NCBI GenBank assembly: GCA_001636675.1
Contig: AZGY01000018.1
Location: 187,527 to 251,526, forward strand
Length of the DNA: 64,000 bases
DNA from: Moelleriella libera RCEF 2490
Taxonomy: Eukaryota > Ascomycota > Sordariomycetes > Hypocreales > Clavicipitaceae
Direction: 5' to 3'
Of the stretch, positions 11,120-21,528 are shown piece after piece. The notes beneath the pieces are model-generated. The model saw nothing but the letters and a program-made list of their open reading frames with translations, was not told the DNA's origin and made no database searches. How positions within the stretch are numbered: the first letter of the stretch is position 1; each line of letters begins with the position of its first letter. The position numbers and the translations under genes were made by a program.

Positions 11120-14100
11120 TGGACGGGAGCAGGCTTGCTCAGTTGCTGCAGGCCAGCCAAGTTCGTAAGTCTGCTTCCCATCAGCTCTGTGCTACCGGCT
11201 CGCTGCGGCGGCTTTGATGAGCCAGTCGGGAAGGCTTGGTTCTCAGCAATATCGCAATGGCAGCATCAGACTTGTAACTCAGGCCAAGCGCAAGCTGATC
11301 TTTCTCTCCTCAGCAAACACGGAACAAGTGAAGGCTGTTACTGCCGACCTCCAAAAGAACTACTACTCCAAACCCGAGTCCCTAATATTGCTCATCGAGA
11401 TCGCCCTCACGCACAACGACGGCGGCATTAGACAATTGGCTGCAGTCCAGGCCCTCCGGTACGCGCCAAAGCAATGGGAGAAGACCTCTCGGGAGAAGAA
11501 GCCCCTGGCACGCGCGCACCTGCTCAATGGCGCTCTCAAGGAATCCTCGGAAGTTACCCGGCATGCCCTTGCTCGTCTGATCGCGGGCCTCATTGGCCTG
11601 GACGCGGATCAAGGCGAGGAGGAAGAGTTCTTGAAGCAAGTTCTTCCACTCAATAACAGCGATGACGTCCAGGCTCGAGAGGTCGGTTCTTATATTCTTT
11701 ACGAATTGCTGGAACAAAGTCCTGCAGTTTTCCAAGACACGAGGCAGCTTCTACAGCTATTTCGAACCAGAATCGAGGATCCCGACAGCAAGAATGTCCG
11801 CATCAACATCGCACAGGCTGTTGGCGCCGTCTTGCCAAACATTGATCCCGACGAGGATCCCGAAGCTCTTCAGGCTGTCCAGAGCTTCATTCCTCACATA
11901 GTGAATATCCTCAAAGCTGCAGTGGAGGCGGAAGACGAGGAGACGTTCCAGAAACTCTTCGAGGTTTTCCATGCATACCTTGCCTGCGATTCATGCTTCC
12001 TGGCCGCTCATTTGCAAGACCTCCTCAGATTCATGATAGCTCTCGCCGCTAACAAGGAGGCGGGAGACGACGCTCGTGTCCAAGCCTTTAGCTTTTTGAT
12101 ACAGGCCGTGCAATTCCGTCGCATGAAGATCCAGGGCATGAAGGAAGTAGCCGTGGAGCTCATGGTTCGGGCTATGTCGATCATCACCGAGCTCGACGCC
12201 GACGACGACGAGGATGACATGAGCCCAGCTCGTACAGCTATCAGCTTGGTTAGTATTCTCGCTAATGAGCTTCATCCTCGTCTGGTCGCTGTGCCCATGC
12301 TCGAGCAGTTTCCTACTTATGCCACCCACCCTGAGCCCAGCTATCGAATGTCTGCAATGCTCACTCTCGGCAACGTGGCCGAGGGTGCCCCAGAGTTCAT
12401 CTCCACACAGCTGCAGACGCTTCTTCCCACGGTCATCAACCTGCTCTGTGACTCGGATGTTCAAGTCCGTCATGCTGCCCTCGTGGGCCTCATTCACCTT
12501 GCCGAAGAAATGGCAGACGAAATGTCCTCGCATCACGAGCAAATCATCTCTGCTGTTCTGCAAAATCTTGAGTCCGCCTCTCAAGGTGCCACTGATAAGA
12601 GAAACATAAAGATCATTCGCTGCGCTTGCGGGGCTCTTGATACCCTCGGGGACGGTGTTGACACCAAGATTATGGCACAATACGGTCCCAATCTCGTTGG
12701 GCCCATGATCAAACTACTCGACCACGAGGACTGTGGCGTCAGAGGTGCAGCGGCTTCGGCTATCGGTGCCATCGCCGCATCCATGAAGAAAGGTTTCCAG
12801 CCCTATTTCGAAGGTGCTATGAAGGCATTGGGTCGTTTCGTCACGCTCAAGGAAGCCGATGAAGAAATGGATTTGCGTAGCGCGACTTACGATAGTTTGG
12901 GTCGTATTGCTTTGTCTGTTGGCCCCGAAGCATTCCAGCCCTACGTCATGGATCTCATGAAGGCCAGCGAGGAAGCTCTTCGTCTCAACAGCCCCCGTCT
13001 CAAGGAAACGAGCTTCATTCTATGGTCTAATTTGTCCAAGCTCTACGGCACAGACTTTGATCACTTCCTGGGCGGTATTTTCGAGGGAATCTTCGCTTCC
13101 CTAGAGCTTGAGGAGGAGGAACTGGATGTCCCTGGAGTTGACCCGGATCAAATTGCCGACGGCACAATCCTCGGCGGTAGACGAATCAAGCTCAAAGCTC
13201 CCAGGTCCGAAGAGGACGCGGTCATTGCTACCGGCGGCGACGAAGACTGGGAAGACATCGAAGATCTTGACGACTTCAATCCCGTTACTGCAATCGCTCT
13301 GGAACAAGAAGTCGCTATTGATACCCTTGGAGATGTCATTGCCAATTCCTGCAAAGGCAGTCATCTCGAGACGTATGTGGAAAAGGCTATCGAAACCATC
13401 ATCCCCTTCACAGAGCATTCCTACGAAGGTTGCCGCAAGAACGCCATTTCAACCCTCTGGCGCATATTTAGTCGCGTTTTCCAGGTCTGGGAAGAGGCTA
13501 CCGGCAACAAGTGGCAGCCTGGGTTGCCGTGCAAATTCACACCTCCTCCCTCCATTCTCAAAATCAGTGAGACTCTGCGCCAAACAACAATGGAGGTCTG
13601 GACCAATGACAGCGATCGGTACGTCACTCTCCTTTTCCCTTCCCCGCAACCTGACTTTTTGAATGGCCGAAGTGATGAATACCTTGCGTTATACCCAGCT
13701 CACTCAGACGCACATTGCGAGTGCTGAGAAAGCGTCTAATCTACTTCTGATTTGGTTTTGCGTCTTTTCATGTCTTGTCTCTGTCATATGTGTCTGCATC
13801 GCATGCTGACCAAAACGGGATGGGACATACAGGGGCGTGATTGCCGAGATCAACCGCAACGTGGCAGAGGTCCTAAAGTCCACCGGCCCTGTCGTCTTGA
13901 CCGCCAAGCCCGTCATGATGCAGGAGCTTGTGTCGGTCCTAACCTCCATCATCACGCGCTCTCACCCTTGTCAGCAAGACCCGGGTGCCGAGGATGAGGA
14001 GCAGGAAATTGATGCCAGCTCTTCTGAATATGATTGGCTCATTGTGGACTCTGCGTTGGACGTTGTCGTCGGTCTTTCAGCCGCCCTCGGGACCCAGTTT

Positions 14101-14715
14101 GGAGAGATGTGGAAGATTTTCGAGAAACCGGTACTCAAACTGGTTGCCTCGACCGAGAACGTCCATCGATCTTCCGCAATTGGTGTCATTGCTGAAATTG
14201 CCAAGTACACCGGGGATGCCATTTCTCCCTTCACCGACACTTTAGCGCAGACTCTCTTCCGTCGACTGTCCGACCTTGACCCCCTGACCAAATCAAACGC
14301 GGCGTTCGCCCTCGGTCTGCTAATTGTCAACTCTAATGATACGGGCACAACAATACCCATGTTTCCCAAGATATATGAAAAGTTGGAAGGCATGATGTCT
14401 ATGCAGACGATGCGCATCACGGACAACGTTGCCGGCTGTCTCTGCCGCATGATGTTGAAGCATTCCGACAACGACTTCATCGCCCAAGCTCTACCCGCCG
14501 TTGTGCAGGTTCTGCCCCTTACCGAAGACTATGAAGAGAATGAGCCTGTGTACCAGTGCATCTACAAATTATACGACGAGTCCAACCCCACGGTCCAGCA
14601 GCTGACGCCTCAGCTGCTCGGCATTTTCCAAAAGGTACTGGGCGAGCCAGAGGATCAGCTGGAGCAAGATACCCGACAGATGGTGCAGCGCATGGTGCAG
14701 GCCTTGCAGAGGTGA
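11120..14715 (+). CDS. KAP123: Importin beta-family karyopherin Kap123 (importin-4)
   Basis: This is a HEAT-repeat nuclear import receptor that carries ribosomal proteins and histones H3/H4 into the nucleus. Exons are 11120-11165, 11314-13618 and 13833-14715, giving 1077 residues, close to yeast Kap123. The start exon reads MDGSRLAQLLQASQV. It splices (donor GTAAGT, acceptor CTCAG) into PNTEQVKAVTADLQK, the usual N-terminus of the family, so the ATG further downstream in the intron frame is not the start. The second intron (GTACGT to ACATACAG, 214 nt) joins NDSDR to GVIAEINRN. HEAT-like helices run the whole length, for example DVQVRHAALVGLIHLAEEM and CGVRGAAASAIGAIAASM. An acidic stretch (DEDWEDIEDLDDF) sits near residue 715 and may contact basic cargo. 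Confidence 0.95.
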
Positions 14716-15425
14716 TGGACAGCAGACCTCCCTGCATGCTATCCACTCCCACGGGAAACGATGGGTTTTTTTTGTCACTTTTTTCGGATGAATGGCCAAT
14801 TGCATTCTGTGTTTTTTCGTACTTTACCAGGAACTCCTTGGTTCTCAGCGCGCGCGCCACGAAGATATGATGATTCGATACCAGTAGATGGATGCATAGA
14901 GTAGATTCAGTGATGCGGGTTCGCTGACTGGACCAGTCGGGGGCTATGGTAGCGTCGCTCGTGTACTGTATCAAAAGGTTTTGAGGTGGGGGTCCACGAC
15001 AGCAGACTCGGCTTTTCGGATAGGCACAGAGGTAGTTGGTTCTGGAAAATCAAAAGAAGGTGGCTGCATTTCAAAGTGTGCGCGAGTCCTGATATGGATT
15101 CACGCCAGTTGAGGTTCTGAATGCTTTCAATGTTTGCATGCCTTGTCAAATTCGCAAGTGTCATTTGCTGTTCGAACATGAGATGATGAAGCCTGGCTAT
15201 CTATCTCAAGAGCAGCATCGCGAGTGTCATGTGCGTCGTGCCGGTTGGCAAAGTGCGGAACGCCATCGTCGCTTTACACAACAAGAGCGGAACGCGCTTT
15301 CGTCTAATGCCCTGAAAAAAAAATTGGGTAGGGTACATCGCTCCAAGGTTTTGTACAGGAATAGCTAATGGAAGAGAGCAAAGCGGCCAATCCGTTTGGC
15401 TTCTTCTCTCTACTCTTCATCTGCC
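14716..15425. other. Convergent 3' region of KAP123 and EMP65
   Basis: Two genes converge on this 710-base stretch, so it should contain both transcript ends. No gene is seen in it. Confidence 0.5.
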
Positions 15426-18400
15426 CTACCATATCCTCTTGGCCACCATTTCGTACCGCGCGACACCCATGTAGTCGCCGTCCGTCTTCTTCTTGGCCGC
15501 GGTCCCCCCCTTGTCGTCCTTTTTGGCGCCTCCGGGCCCTTTGCTCCCCTTGAGGCCCTCGTTGTGGTCCGCATGGATCCACCGGGCCTTGTCGTCGCTG
15601 ACCTCAATGTCTCCGCGGCCGCCGACGCGCCGGCCGGGGGCATCGTACGAGTCGCGCTCGGCTTTGCCCATGGCCACGAGCTGCTCCTTCTGCTTCATGC
15701 GGGCGTACCGCTTGCGCGAGTACTGCAGCAGGAGCATGCCGAGGAGCAGCTTCAGGATGAGCAGCACGAGAAAGACGATGAAGAAGACCACCACCATGGT
15801 CAGGGCGGCAATGAGGTCGTCCGATGTCCACGCGTACCAGGGGCGGGCATTCAGCGGCGAGCCGTAGGGATAGCCGTAGGTGGCGCGGCCGAGGGAGTCG
15901 CGGAGCAGCGCGTCGAAGCGGCTCAGTGCGGCCATCATGGCTGGTGACGAGGGAACAGCCGACTCCTCCGACAGGGAGGTCTGCGTGGACGGGAGGAGGG
16001 GCATCGGGACGTGCGTCGAGAGAAACATGTGGTAGGTCTGGACCGAGGCGCGGATGAACAGGCACGAGAGCGGCACGACGGCGAGCCCCAGCCTGCGAGT
16101 GAGGGAGGGAGTGACAAAGGCCTAGAGGTGGTGAGTTCCGGTCGTAGCCCATCCATGTTTGCACATCAAGAGAGCAACAAGAGGGGAGGGGTGGGGGAGG
16201 AGGCTCACGTTTGTATAGTAGTCTTTGCAGAGAATGTCCAGTGTCCTGCTGTAGAAAGTAGGCTTGATGTTGTTGAACTTGGTCACGTATGCGTGCTTGA
16301 TGGTATCGACCAGCATTTCGCTGCCAACCACAATCAAGAAAGGGGAGAGGGCCTCGCCCGACTTCAGCCAGGACGGCAGCGCGGTGAAGCTGTGCGGCCA
16401 CATGGACGGCGGATGCAGAGGCACGGCCGCACTCCCGTCGTCCTGCGACGAGTCGAATCCGGCGCCGGGGATGGAGAAGGCGCCGACCTCGACCACGTTG
16501 CGCATGCCGATGATGAGCAGCATGATCCAGAGGTGGAAGCGCTCCACGATGTCGGCGCACGTCAACTGGAACAGATTGTCCTTTTCAAAACGCTTGAAAA
16601 CGGTGCTCTTGATCTCAACAAACTGATTCGACAGCAAGAGTGTGAGCAGAGCGTTCGAGTACGAGTTGACGGCCACGTTGAGCGTGATGACCTGGTAGTA
16701 GAGCGCAACGGAATGCAGGCAGTTGTAGACGAGGGCGAGGATGAACATGCCAAAAGGCACCAGCACCTTTGATCGCCCCGACCCGTCTCGCGACAGCGTC
16801 TCACTGCTGAACAGGCATTCCAGGATATCCTGGCCCAAGGCTGACAAGAGCTTGTCTCCGACTTCGAGAATGTTGTAAATCACATAGAGTTTGATGGCGG
16901 ACTGAGCGCGAATGAAATGATACATGCGACTTGCGTCGAGCGTCATGAGTGCCACTGAGCTACAGACTATGACGGCTCCCTGCAAGAGGTCGGCCTTGTG
17001 GAAGGCAGACAGAGAAGAAGGGGTCGGGCTTGCTCGTATGGATCGAAGGGATCCCGTTTTGGGACCCGGGTTATGACTGTCGCCAGGATGCTGCGGCGGA
17101 GGACGTGAGTTGTCGCTCTTGTTGTCAGCGTGAACGTCCGTTCGGGCAGCCTGCAGGCCATCTCTCATAAAGCCAACAGCCGGGTCGGAGGGCGCTTCGG
17201 TGACATGGCTTCTGCTCCTTGTGCGGCCCTTTTCCGAGACTTCACTCGACCTCCGAGACTGGCTCGTCCGCCCGCGCCTCCATAGCCGTCGAACGCCAGT
17301 CCCAACATATCCACAAAGCCACCTGGCCTCTTTGACCAATTGTTGCCCCCAACATCTCAGCAGCACGCCCAGGGCTATGAAGAAGCGTATGGGCAGAATA
17401 GTAAATGTGTAGAGCCAGGCATCCAAGCACGCCAAAGCACCGAAATACAAGGTCCTTTCCAAGTAGGTCGGGAGCAGCAGCACGTTCTTGAGACGTTCCA
17501 GTTTCACCGCATAGGATTCAAACGGAATGTCGTTGAGCTGAGAATGATGAATGTAGAGGGGGCTGGGCCGCTCAGCCGCCAGCTCCAGCTGCAGATGGGT
17601 AGGGATCGACATGGGCGGAAGCGGAATTATGGCCGGGATCGGCGAGGGCGGGCTCGGGCCAACATAGCCAAGACTGGGCGCTGTCACTGGACTCGGGCGA
17701 GCGTGTACGACGGGGGGCGCCGTCTTGATGGCGGGCGCGGACGGCTGCCCGTTCAGTATTTCGTTTCTTCCTTCCCCTTCTCCTTCTCCCTGGAAGTTCA
17801 GATTCAGCGGCGGGGGCCTCGGGGGCGGGTGGAGGGGGTGGCGTCCCGGCGAGGACGGTTGTGATGAGGGGGCCCTCGCCCGAGTCGTCGGCGGTGTAGA
17901 CACAGTTCGCGGCGAGGAGGGCCTCTGGGGCTCGTCCAGCAGTTTCCATATCCCGTTTGATAGGTTTGGGGCCCGCGTGCTGTCCGAGCGTATTGCTGCT
18001 GCTCTCGCTGCTGTCTCCTGATCTATCGAGCGACGTTTCGGGGCTGCAGCAACAGGCAGGGATTCTGGTGCGCTCGTGAGCTCGTGCATCTCGGCAGCCG
18101 TGAGCCGCTGGACGTTTTCGTTGGTCCTGTTGGTCGAGCTGCTGGTTCCCCGTCGACGGTTCTTGACTGTCGACGAGGCAGCATCCGGGGTCCACGTGTG
18201 GTCGAAGGGCTTGCCCTGGCTGAGGCCGTTACTGGACGAGACAGGAATCTGGGAGCGTCCTCGGGACAGCTCGTCTTCTGACGCAGACGCCTCGTCACCG
18301 CATGTGTCCGGCGGAGACGGATACGCTGGGCCCAGGCCATCGTCGGGCGAGGGCGCGGGCGCCGGGGAAGAAGGACCTGGTGACGATGGCGGCGAGAGGC

Positions 18401-18440
18401 GACGAGCGCCGATGGGTTCCAGAGCTGCGGCCATCGTCAT
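15426..18440 (-). CDS. EMP65: TAPT1/Emp65-family ER membrane protein
   Basis: Exons on the minus strand are 18440-16209 and 16121-15426, giving 975 residues. The 87-nt intron (GTGAGC to CTCTAG) joins DYYTN to AFVTPSLTRR. The ATG at 18440 is the first in-frame ATG; the frame upstream of it has none. Residues 1 to about 285 are a disordered Ser/Pro-rich region. The conserved TAPT1 (DUF747) domain begins near HLQLELAAERPSP and contains several hydrophobic segments (LYFGALACLDAWLYTFTILPIRFF, FHLWIMLLIIGMRNVVEV) and the family hallmarks KLYVIYNILEVGDKLL and NSYSNALLTLLLSNQFVEIK. A final membrane helix (ALTMVVVFFIVFLVLLILKLLLGMLLL) precedes a Lys-rich tail. Yeast Emp65 works with Slp1 at the ER to protect soluble proteins from degradation. 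The long disordered insert between helices (about residues 390-510) is common in fungal members. Confidence 0.93.
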
Positions 18441-18893
18441 GGTGTCTCTCTTGTTCTCCTCATGACATGTCGTCTGGGAGAACAAGCGGACTCAGTGCGG
18501 CGTCGGCGATGCTCCGACTGGATTGTTAGAGTTGTAAACACATTGTTGGAGGTTTGACGTCTAACCAAAGACCGTCGTGTCCAGACTAGGTTTAACGCAG
18601 TTCGGCTGCGGGTTGGCGTAGATTCAGATTGCCGTCAGGGTGGAGAACTGCCAGGTACCTTACAGTGGGTGGGTGTACTGGCAGTGCAGCACAACATGGT
18701 GGTACGTGGAATACCGTGGCCCGGCCAAATACAAATGACGGCACGTTTTCAATCTGGGCAACCGCTTTTCTTCACCCTTTTCTCTACTCGATTCTCTTAC
18801 AAGTCCTCACGCGTGTGCACAGACGACCGTGGCCCTGCATTGTGCGTACGCGTGCGATATCTCCCACATTGGGCCAGAAGCATTACACGCCGA
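18441..18893. other. Intergenic between EMP65 start and dienelactone hydrolase stop
   Basis: EMP65 promoter and the 3' end of the dienelactone hydrolase gene. No gene seen. Confidence 0.5.
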
Positions 18894-19863
18894 CTACTCT
18901 GCACCAAAGTAATTGTCAAACCAATTGACCGCCTGTAGGAAGGCTTGTTCCTTGGCAAACTTCTGCGTGCCGACCTCGAGATTGCCACGGACAGCAAAGC
19001 CGTGCTCCACGCCGGAGAATAGATTGATCTGGAACGGCTTCTTGGTGCCCTTGAGAATCTCCTCCGACTTGTGTCGCTTCTCCGTCGTGAAGATGTTGTC
19101 CGTCTCGGCCGCGGCTATGGACAGCGGACCGCCAATCGCAGCCAGCTCGTCCTCTTCGACAAAGGAAGGATGGGCGACGAATCCCACCTCGATGCCGTTC
19201 TTGTAGTGACGGATAACGTACTTTTGGTGGTCAGTCGAGGCTTGCCCGGGGGAGGGGGGGGAACGCTCGGCTGCATATCTCTCACCTTGGCGCCGAAGCA
19301 GTACCCAACAGCTGCCAGCTTCGTGGTGCCGATGCTCTTGAGGTACTTGATTGATGCCTCGATAATGGGGTCGATGTAGGGCGGCGTGTGCGGGTTGTTC
19401 CCGTCGGATCCATGCTTCAGCCATTTCTCAAAATCGAAGCCCGGCGGTCGGTTAAGCTTCACCGGATCGCCATTGAACAGGTCCACCACGACTGTGGTGT
19501 AGCCATTCTCGGCAAACAGGTCGGCCAAAAGCTTGCTGTTCTGCCAGATGCCAATGACGTCTGGGCTGAGTAGGATTCCACGCCCCTCCTTGGCCTCGCC
19601 GTCGGCAGGGGTCGCGACGTATGCGTCGATCTTGTCGTCGATTTTGATGAGCTTGCCCTTTGGCGTGCCCCTGCGCCCAGCGGGTTAGAATCACAACAAC
19701 TGCTCGTGCGCGCTGCCCGGCCATGCCATGCCATGCATGCGTGCGGCTGTGGTCATGTGCCGGATCGCAGACAGGCTTGCAGGAGAGACACGGGGGACAT
19801 GGATGCGACGTACTCGAACAACGTGCCTAGCGTGCAGCATCTTGCGGGCGGGTTGGAGGCCAT
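18894..19863 (-). CDS. Dienelactone hydrolase family protein
   Basis: Exons on the minus strand are 19863-19814, 19670-19286 and 19220-18894, giving 253 residues. The start exon reads MASNPPARCCTLGTLFE and joins GTPKGKLIKIDD through a 143-nt intron (GTACGT to GCGCAG). The second, 65-nt intron (GTGAGA to AAAAG, with a CTGAC branch site) joins GYCFGAK to YVIRHYK. The catalytic triad of the family is visible: Cys141 in GYCFGAK, Asp186 in AAETDN and His218 in GVEHGFAV. Dienelactone hydrolases open dienelactone rings in aromatic degradation. Fungal members of this length (often named AIM2-like) have broader or unknown substrates. The Cys nucleophile, rather than Ser, and the 250-residue length are normal. 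Confidence 0.92.
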
Positions 19864-20921
19864 TTTCTGAGGCCAGCTGTATTATGCGTAAAAGAGCTAC
19901 GGGACACTGCGACTCTCAATGTCTCAACCGTCAAAGTCGACAGGTTTCCAGACGCGTCCCTGCGTAAGTACTTATGTAGAGGAGAAGGTTTGCAAAGGAG
20001 AAAGCAGACTGCTGTTGCCTGCGAGCCAATCGGTTGGGCAGTAAGCTCCTTCTCATCATAAAGCTCATGCGTGACGCAATTATTATGTCGCGCGGCACCC
20101 CCACCAGTTCACTCCTCGGGACCGACCCCTGTCCACGGCAGCTCTCTGTCTCCCTTGATGACTGTTGTAGGCGGAGAAATCCCGCGTCCATGTCATGACG
20201 GCCACTCATCAATCATCGAATGGTTAATTTGTACTGTGTGACAAAAATCACGCGTGGCCATCAGGGTCAGCACCAGAGGGTCGGTCTCTCTAGTTATATG
20301 GATTTTTTTCTCTTTTTTCGGGCGCGCATCGATCCTCCATTGGATCGGAGCTAGGACATCTGGAGGCAGCGGTGTCAAGGTTGTTGGTTTTTTTTGGTCC
20401 CCCCCCCTCGCGTAGGATTTGTGGCGTAGGTACGTCAAGCCACGAATGTTTCTTTTCTTTGGCTCAGCGCACTCACCGGTAGTGCAATGCAGGATGATTG
20501 GTTGCTGGAATACAATGGCAGTGGCGGTGGGCGCGCGCCCCCCCCCCCAAAAAAAAAGGGTAGCCATCCATCTACTACTGAGCAGACATTGGAATTCCGC
20601 CAGCTACTGTACATAAATAGTCACCGTGTTGTATGTGCCCATCGATCTCTGAAAGACATGCTGCGATTAGTCTGACAGACCCGAAGGAGTAATCCTGGCT
20701 TGTCTTGTCTTTGCAGCCCAGTCAGTCCCTTTTCTCTGAGAATGCGAGAGCTTTCTGCTTGGCTTCTGGGAGCTGAACAGAGAGAAGAATTCAGAGACCT
20801 GCCGCTGTGGTCCTCTTCTTGGCGAAACAAGAACCCGACGAGTCATGATGATAACCTGATCGCTCGGTGTAACAACAGCGCGGGACCAGAAGAGACAAAA
20901 ATATTAGAAAAAAGGAAAGAG
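19864..20921. other. Intergenic with homopolymer tracts
   Basis: No gene is seen. The stretch holds the promoter of the dienelactone hydrolase, several short homopolymers (T8 at about 20387, C9 then A9 near 20541-20558), and the 3' flank of the tRNA gene. Confidence 0.45.
20908..20913 (-). terminator. Pol III T6 terminator of the initiator tRNA gene
   Basis: Read on the minus strand, a run of six T starts 8 bases after the discriminator base of the tRNA (CTCTTTCC then TTTTTT). This is the spacing and form expected of an RNA polymerase III terminator, and it supports transcription of the whole split gene as one Pol III unit. Confidence 0.75.
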
Positions 20922-21051
20922 TAGCAATTGCACGTTTCGATCGTGCGACTATACCATGTTAGCAACCTACCACACGTGTGGAGGGGGGAAGGCAGGAGAT
21001 GCATACCCTCCGGGTTATGAGCCCGGCGCGCTTCCACTGCGCCAAATTGCT
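20922..21051 (-). tRNA. Initiator tRNA-Met (CAT) interrupted by a spliceosome-like intron in the variable loop
   Basis: Exon 1 is 21051-21007 and exon 2 is 20948-20922 on the minus strand, giving a 72-nt tRNA without CCA. The acceptor stem is AGCAATT/AATTGCT (7 bp, A1:T72 as in initiators, discriminator A). The D arm is GCGC-AGTGGAA-GCGC. The anticodon arm is CCGGG-CTCATAA-CCCGG with anticodon CAT at 21019-21017. The variable loop becomes AGGTC after removal of the 58-nt insert. The T arm is GCACG-ATCGAAA-CGTGC, carrying the ATCGAAA loop of eukaryotic initiators instead of TTCGANT. The acceptor stem halves lie on opposite sides of the insert and still pair perfectly, which argues against a dead fragment. 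A canonical nuclear tRNA intron would sit one base 3' of the anticodon, and this one does not. A T6 terminator follows. Expression has not been shown. Confidence 0.85.
20949..21006 (-). other. 58-nt spliceosome-type intron inside the initiator tRNA
   Basis: On the minus strand the insert starts GTATGC, carries TTGCTAACA as a perfect fungal branch-site match, and ends GGTATAG. The branch A lies about 10 nt from the acceptor AG. Size, donor, branch site and acceptor all match the protein-gene introns in this window. The insert also contains the 12-nt palindrome CCACACGTGTGG (20970-20981). I see no bulge-helix-bulge pairing between the exon-intron borders that tRNA endonuclease would need. Confidence 0.8.
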
Positions 21052-21528
21052 TCGACTACCGAACGTTGCTCAACCAGGGCCGAGCTCTGTGAACAGATGG
21101 CAAGTAAAAGCTTCGTATAAGGCTCTCACCTCGGCTCTTTTTAACTTTTTGTGCGTGTGATGGGCCGGCCCACTAGGGGTCGGGGTTGGGTTGGGGTGCT
21201 ACCAGGGGGTCTCTTTCTGCCAGATGAGTCACAAGTCCCACGTCCGTTTGTGCGAAATTGAATGGGGTATCTCTTTTCCATCATGATAGTTAGTGGTCAT
21301 GGTGTTAGTGTACATATGAATGGCTTGAGCCAAGATTTTAACGCTTTTTCGTCGTTCATGTCATGCCTCTTTTCAACCCCCTCCCTCCCATTTTCGCCAT
21401 TTATATGCAATGAATGCGCCGAAAAAAAACCATGCAGAAAAGGACATTCGGTAAAAACACCCCCGAGTTCCCCCTCCTGGACCGCGGTTGGATTCCTGGA
21501 AAGTCCGTCTTGAGACAAAAGCCGTTTA
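21052..21528. other. Intergenic between tRNA 5' flank and Zn2Cys6 gene stop
   Basis: Contains the 5' flank of the tRNA gene and the 3' untranslated region of the transcription factor gene. No further gene seen. Confidence 0.5.

Noticed and set aside
11214..11313. Start of KAP123 at the in-frame codon 11214
   Set aside because: This part is intron. The exon at 11120-11165 supplies the conserved N-terminus and splices in phase.
16011..16772. 253-codon plus-strand frame across EMP65
   Set aside because: It is a shadow of the GC-rich EMP65 coding region on the other strand. Its translation is repetitive Arg/Gly/Glu without a domain.
20998..21051. Reading the tRNA as a 5'-half relic
   Set aside because: The missing T arm and 3' acceptor strand lie 58 nt downstream and pair perfectly with the 5' half, so the gene is split, not truncated.
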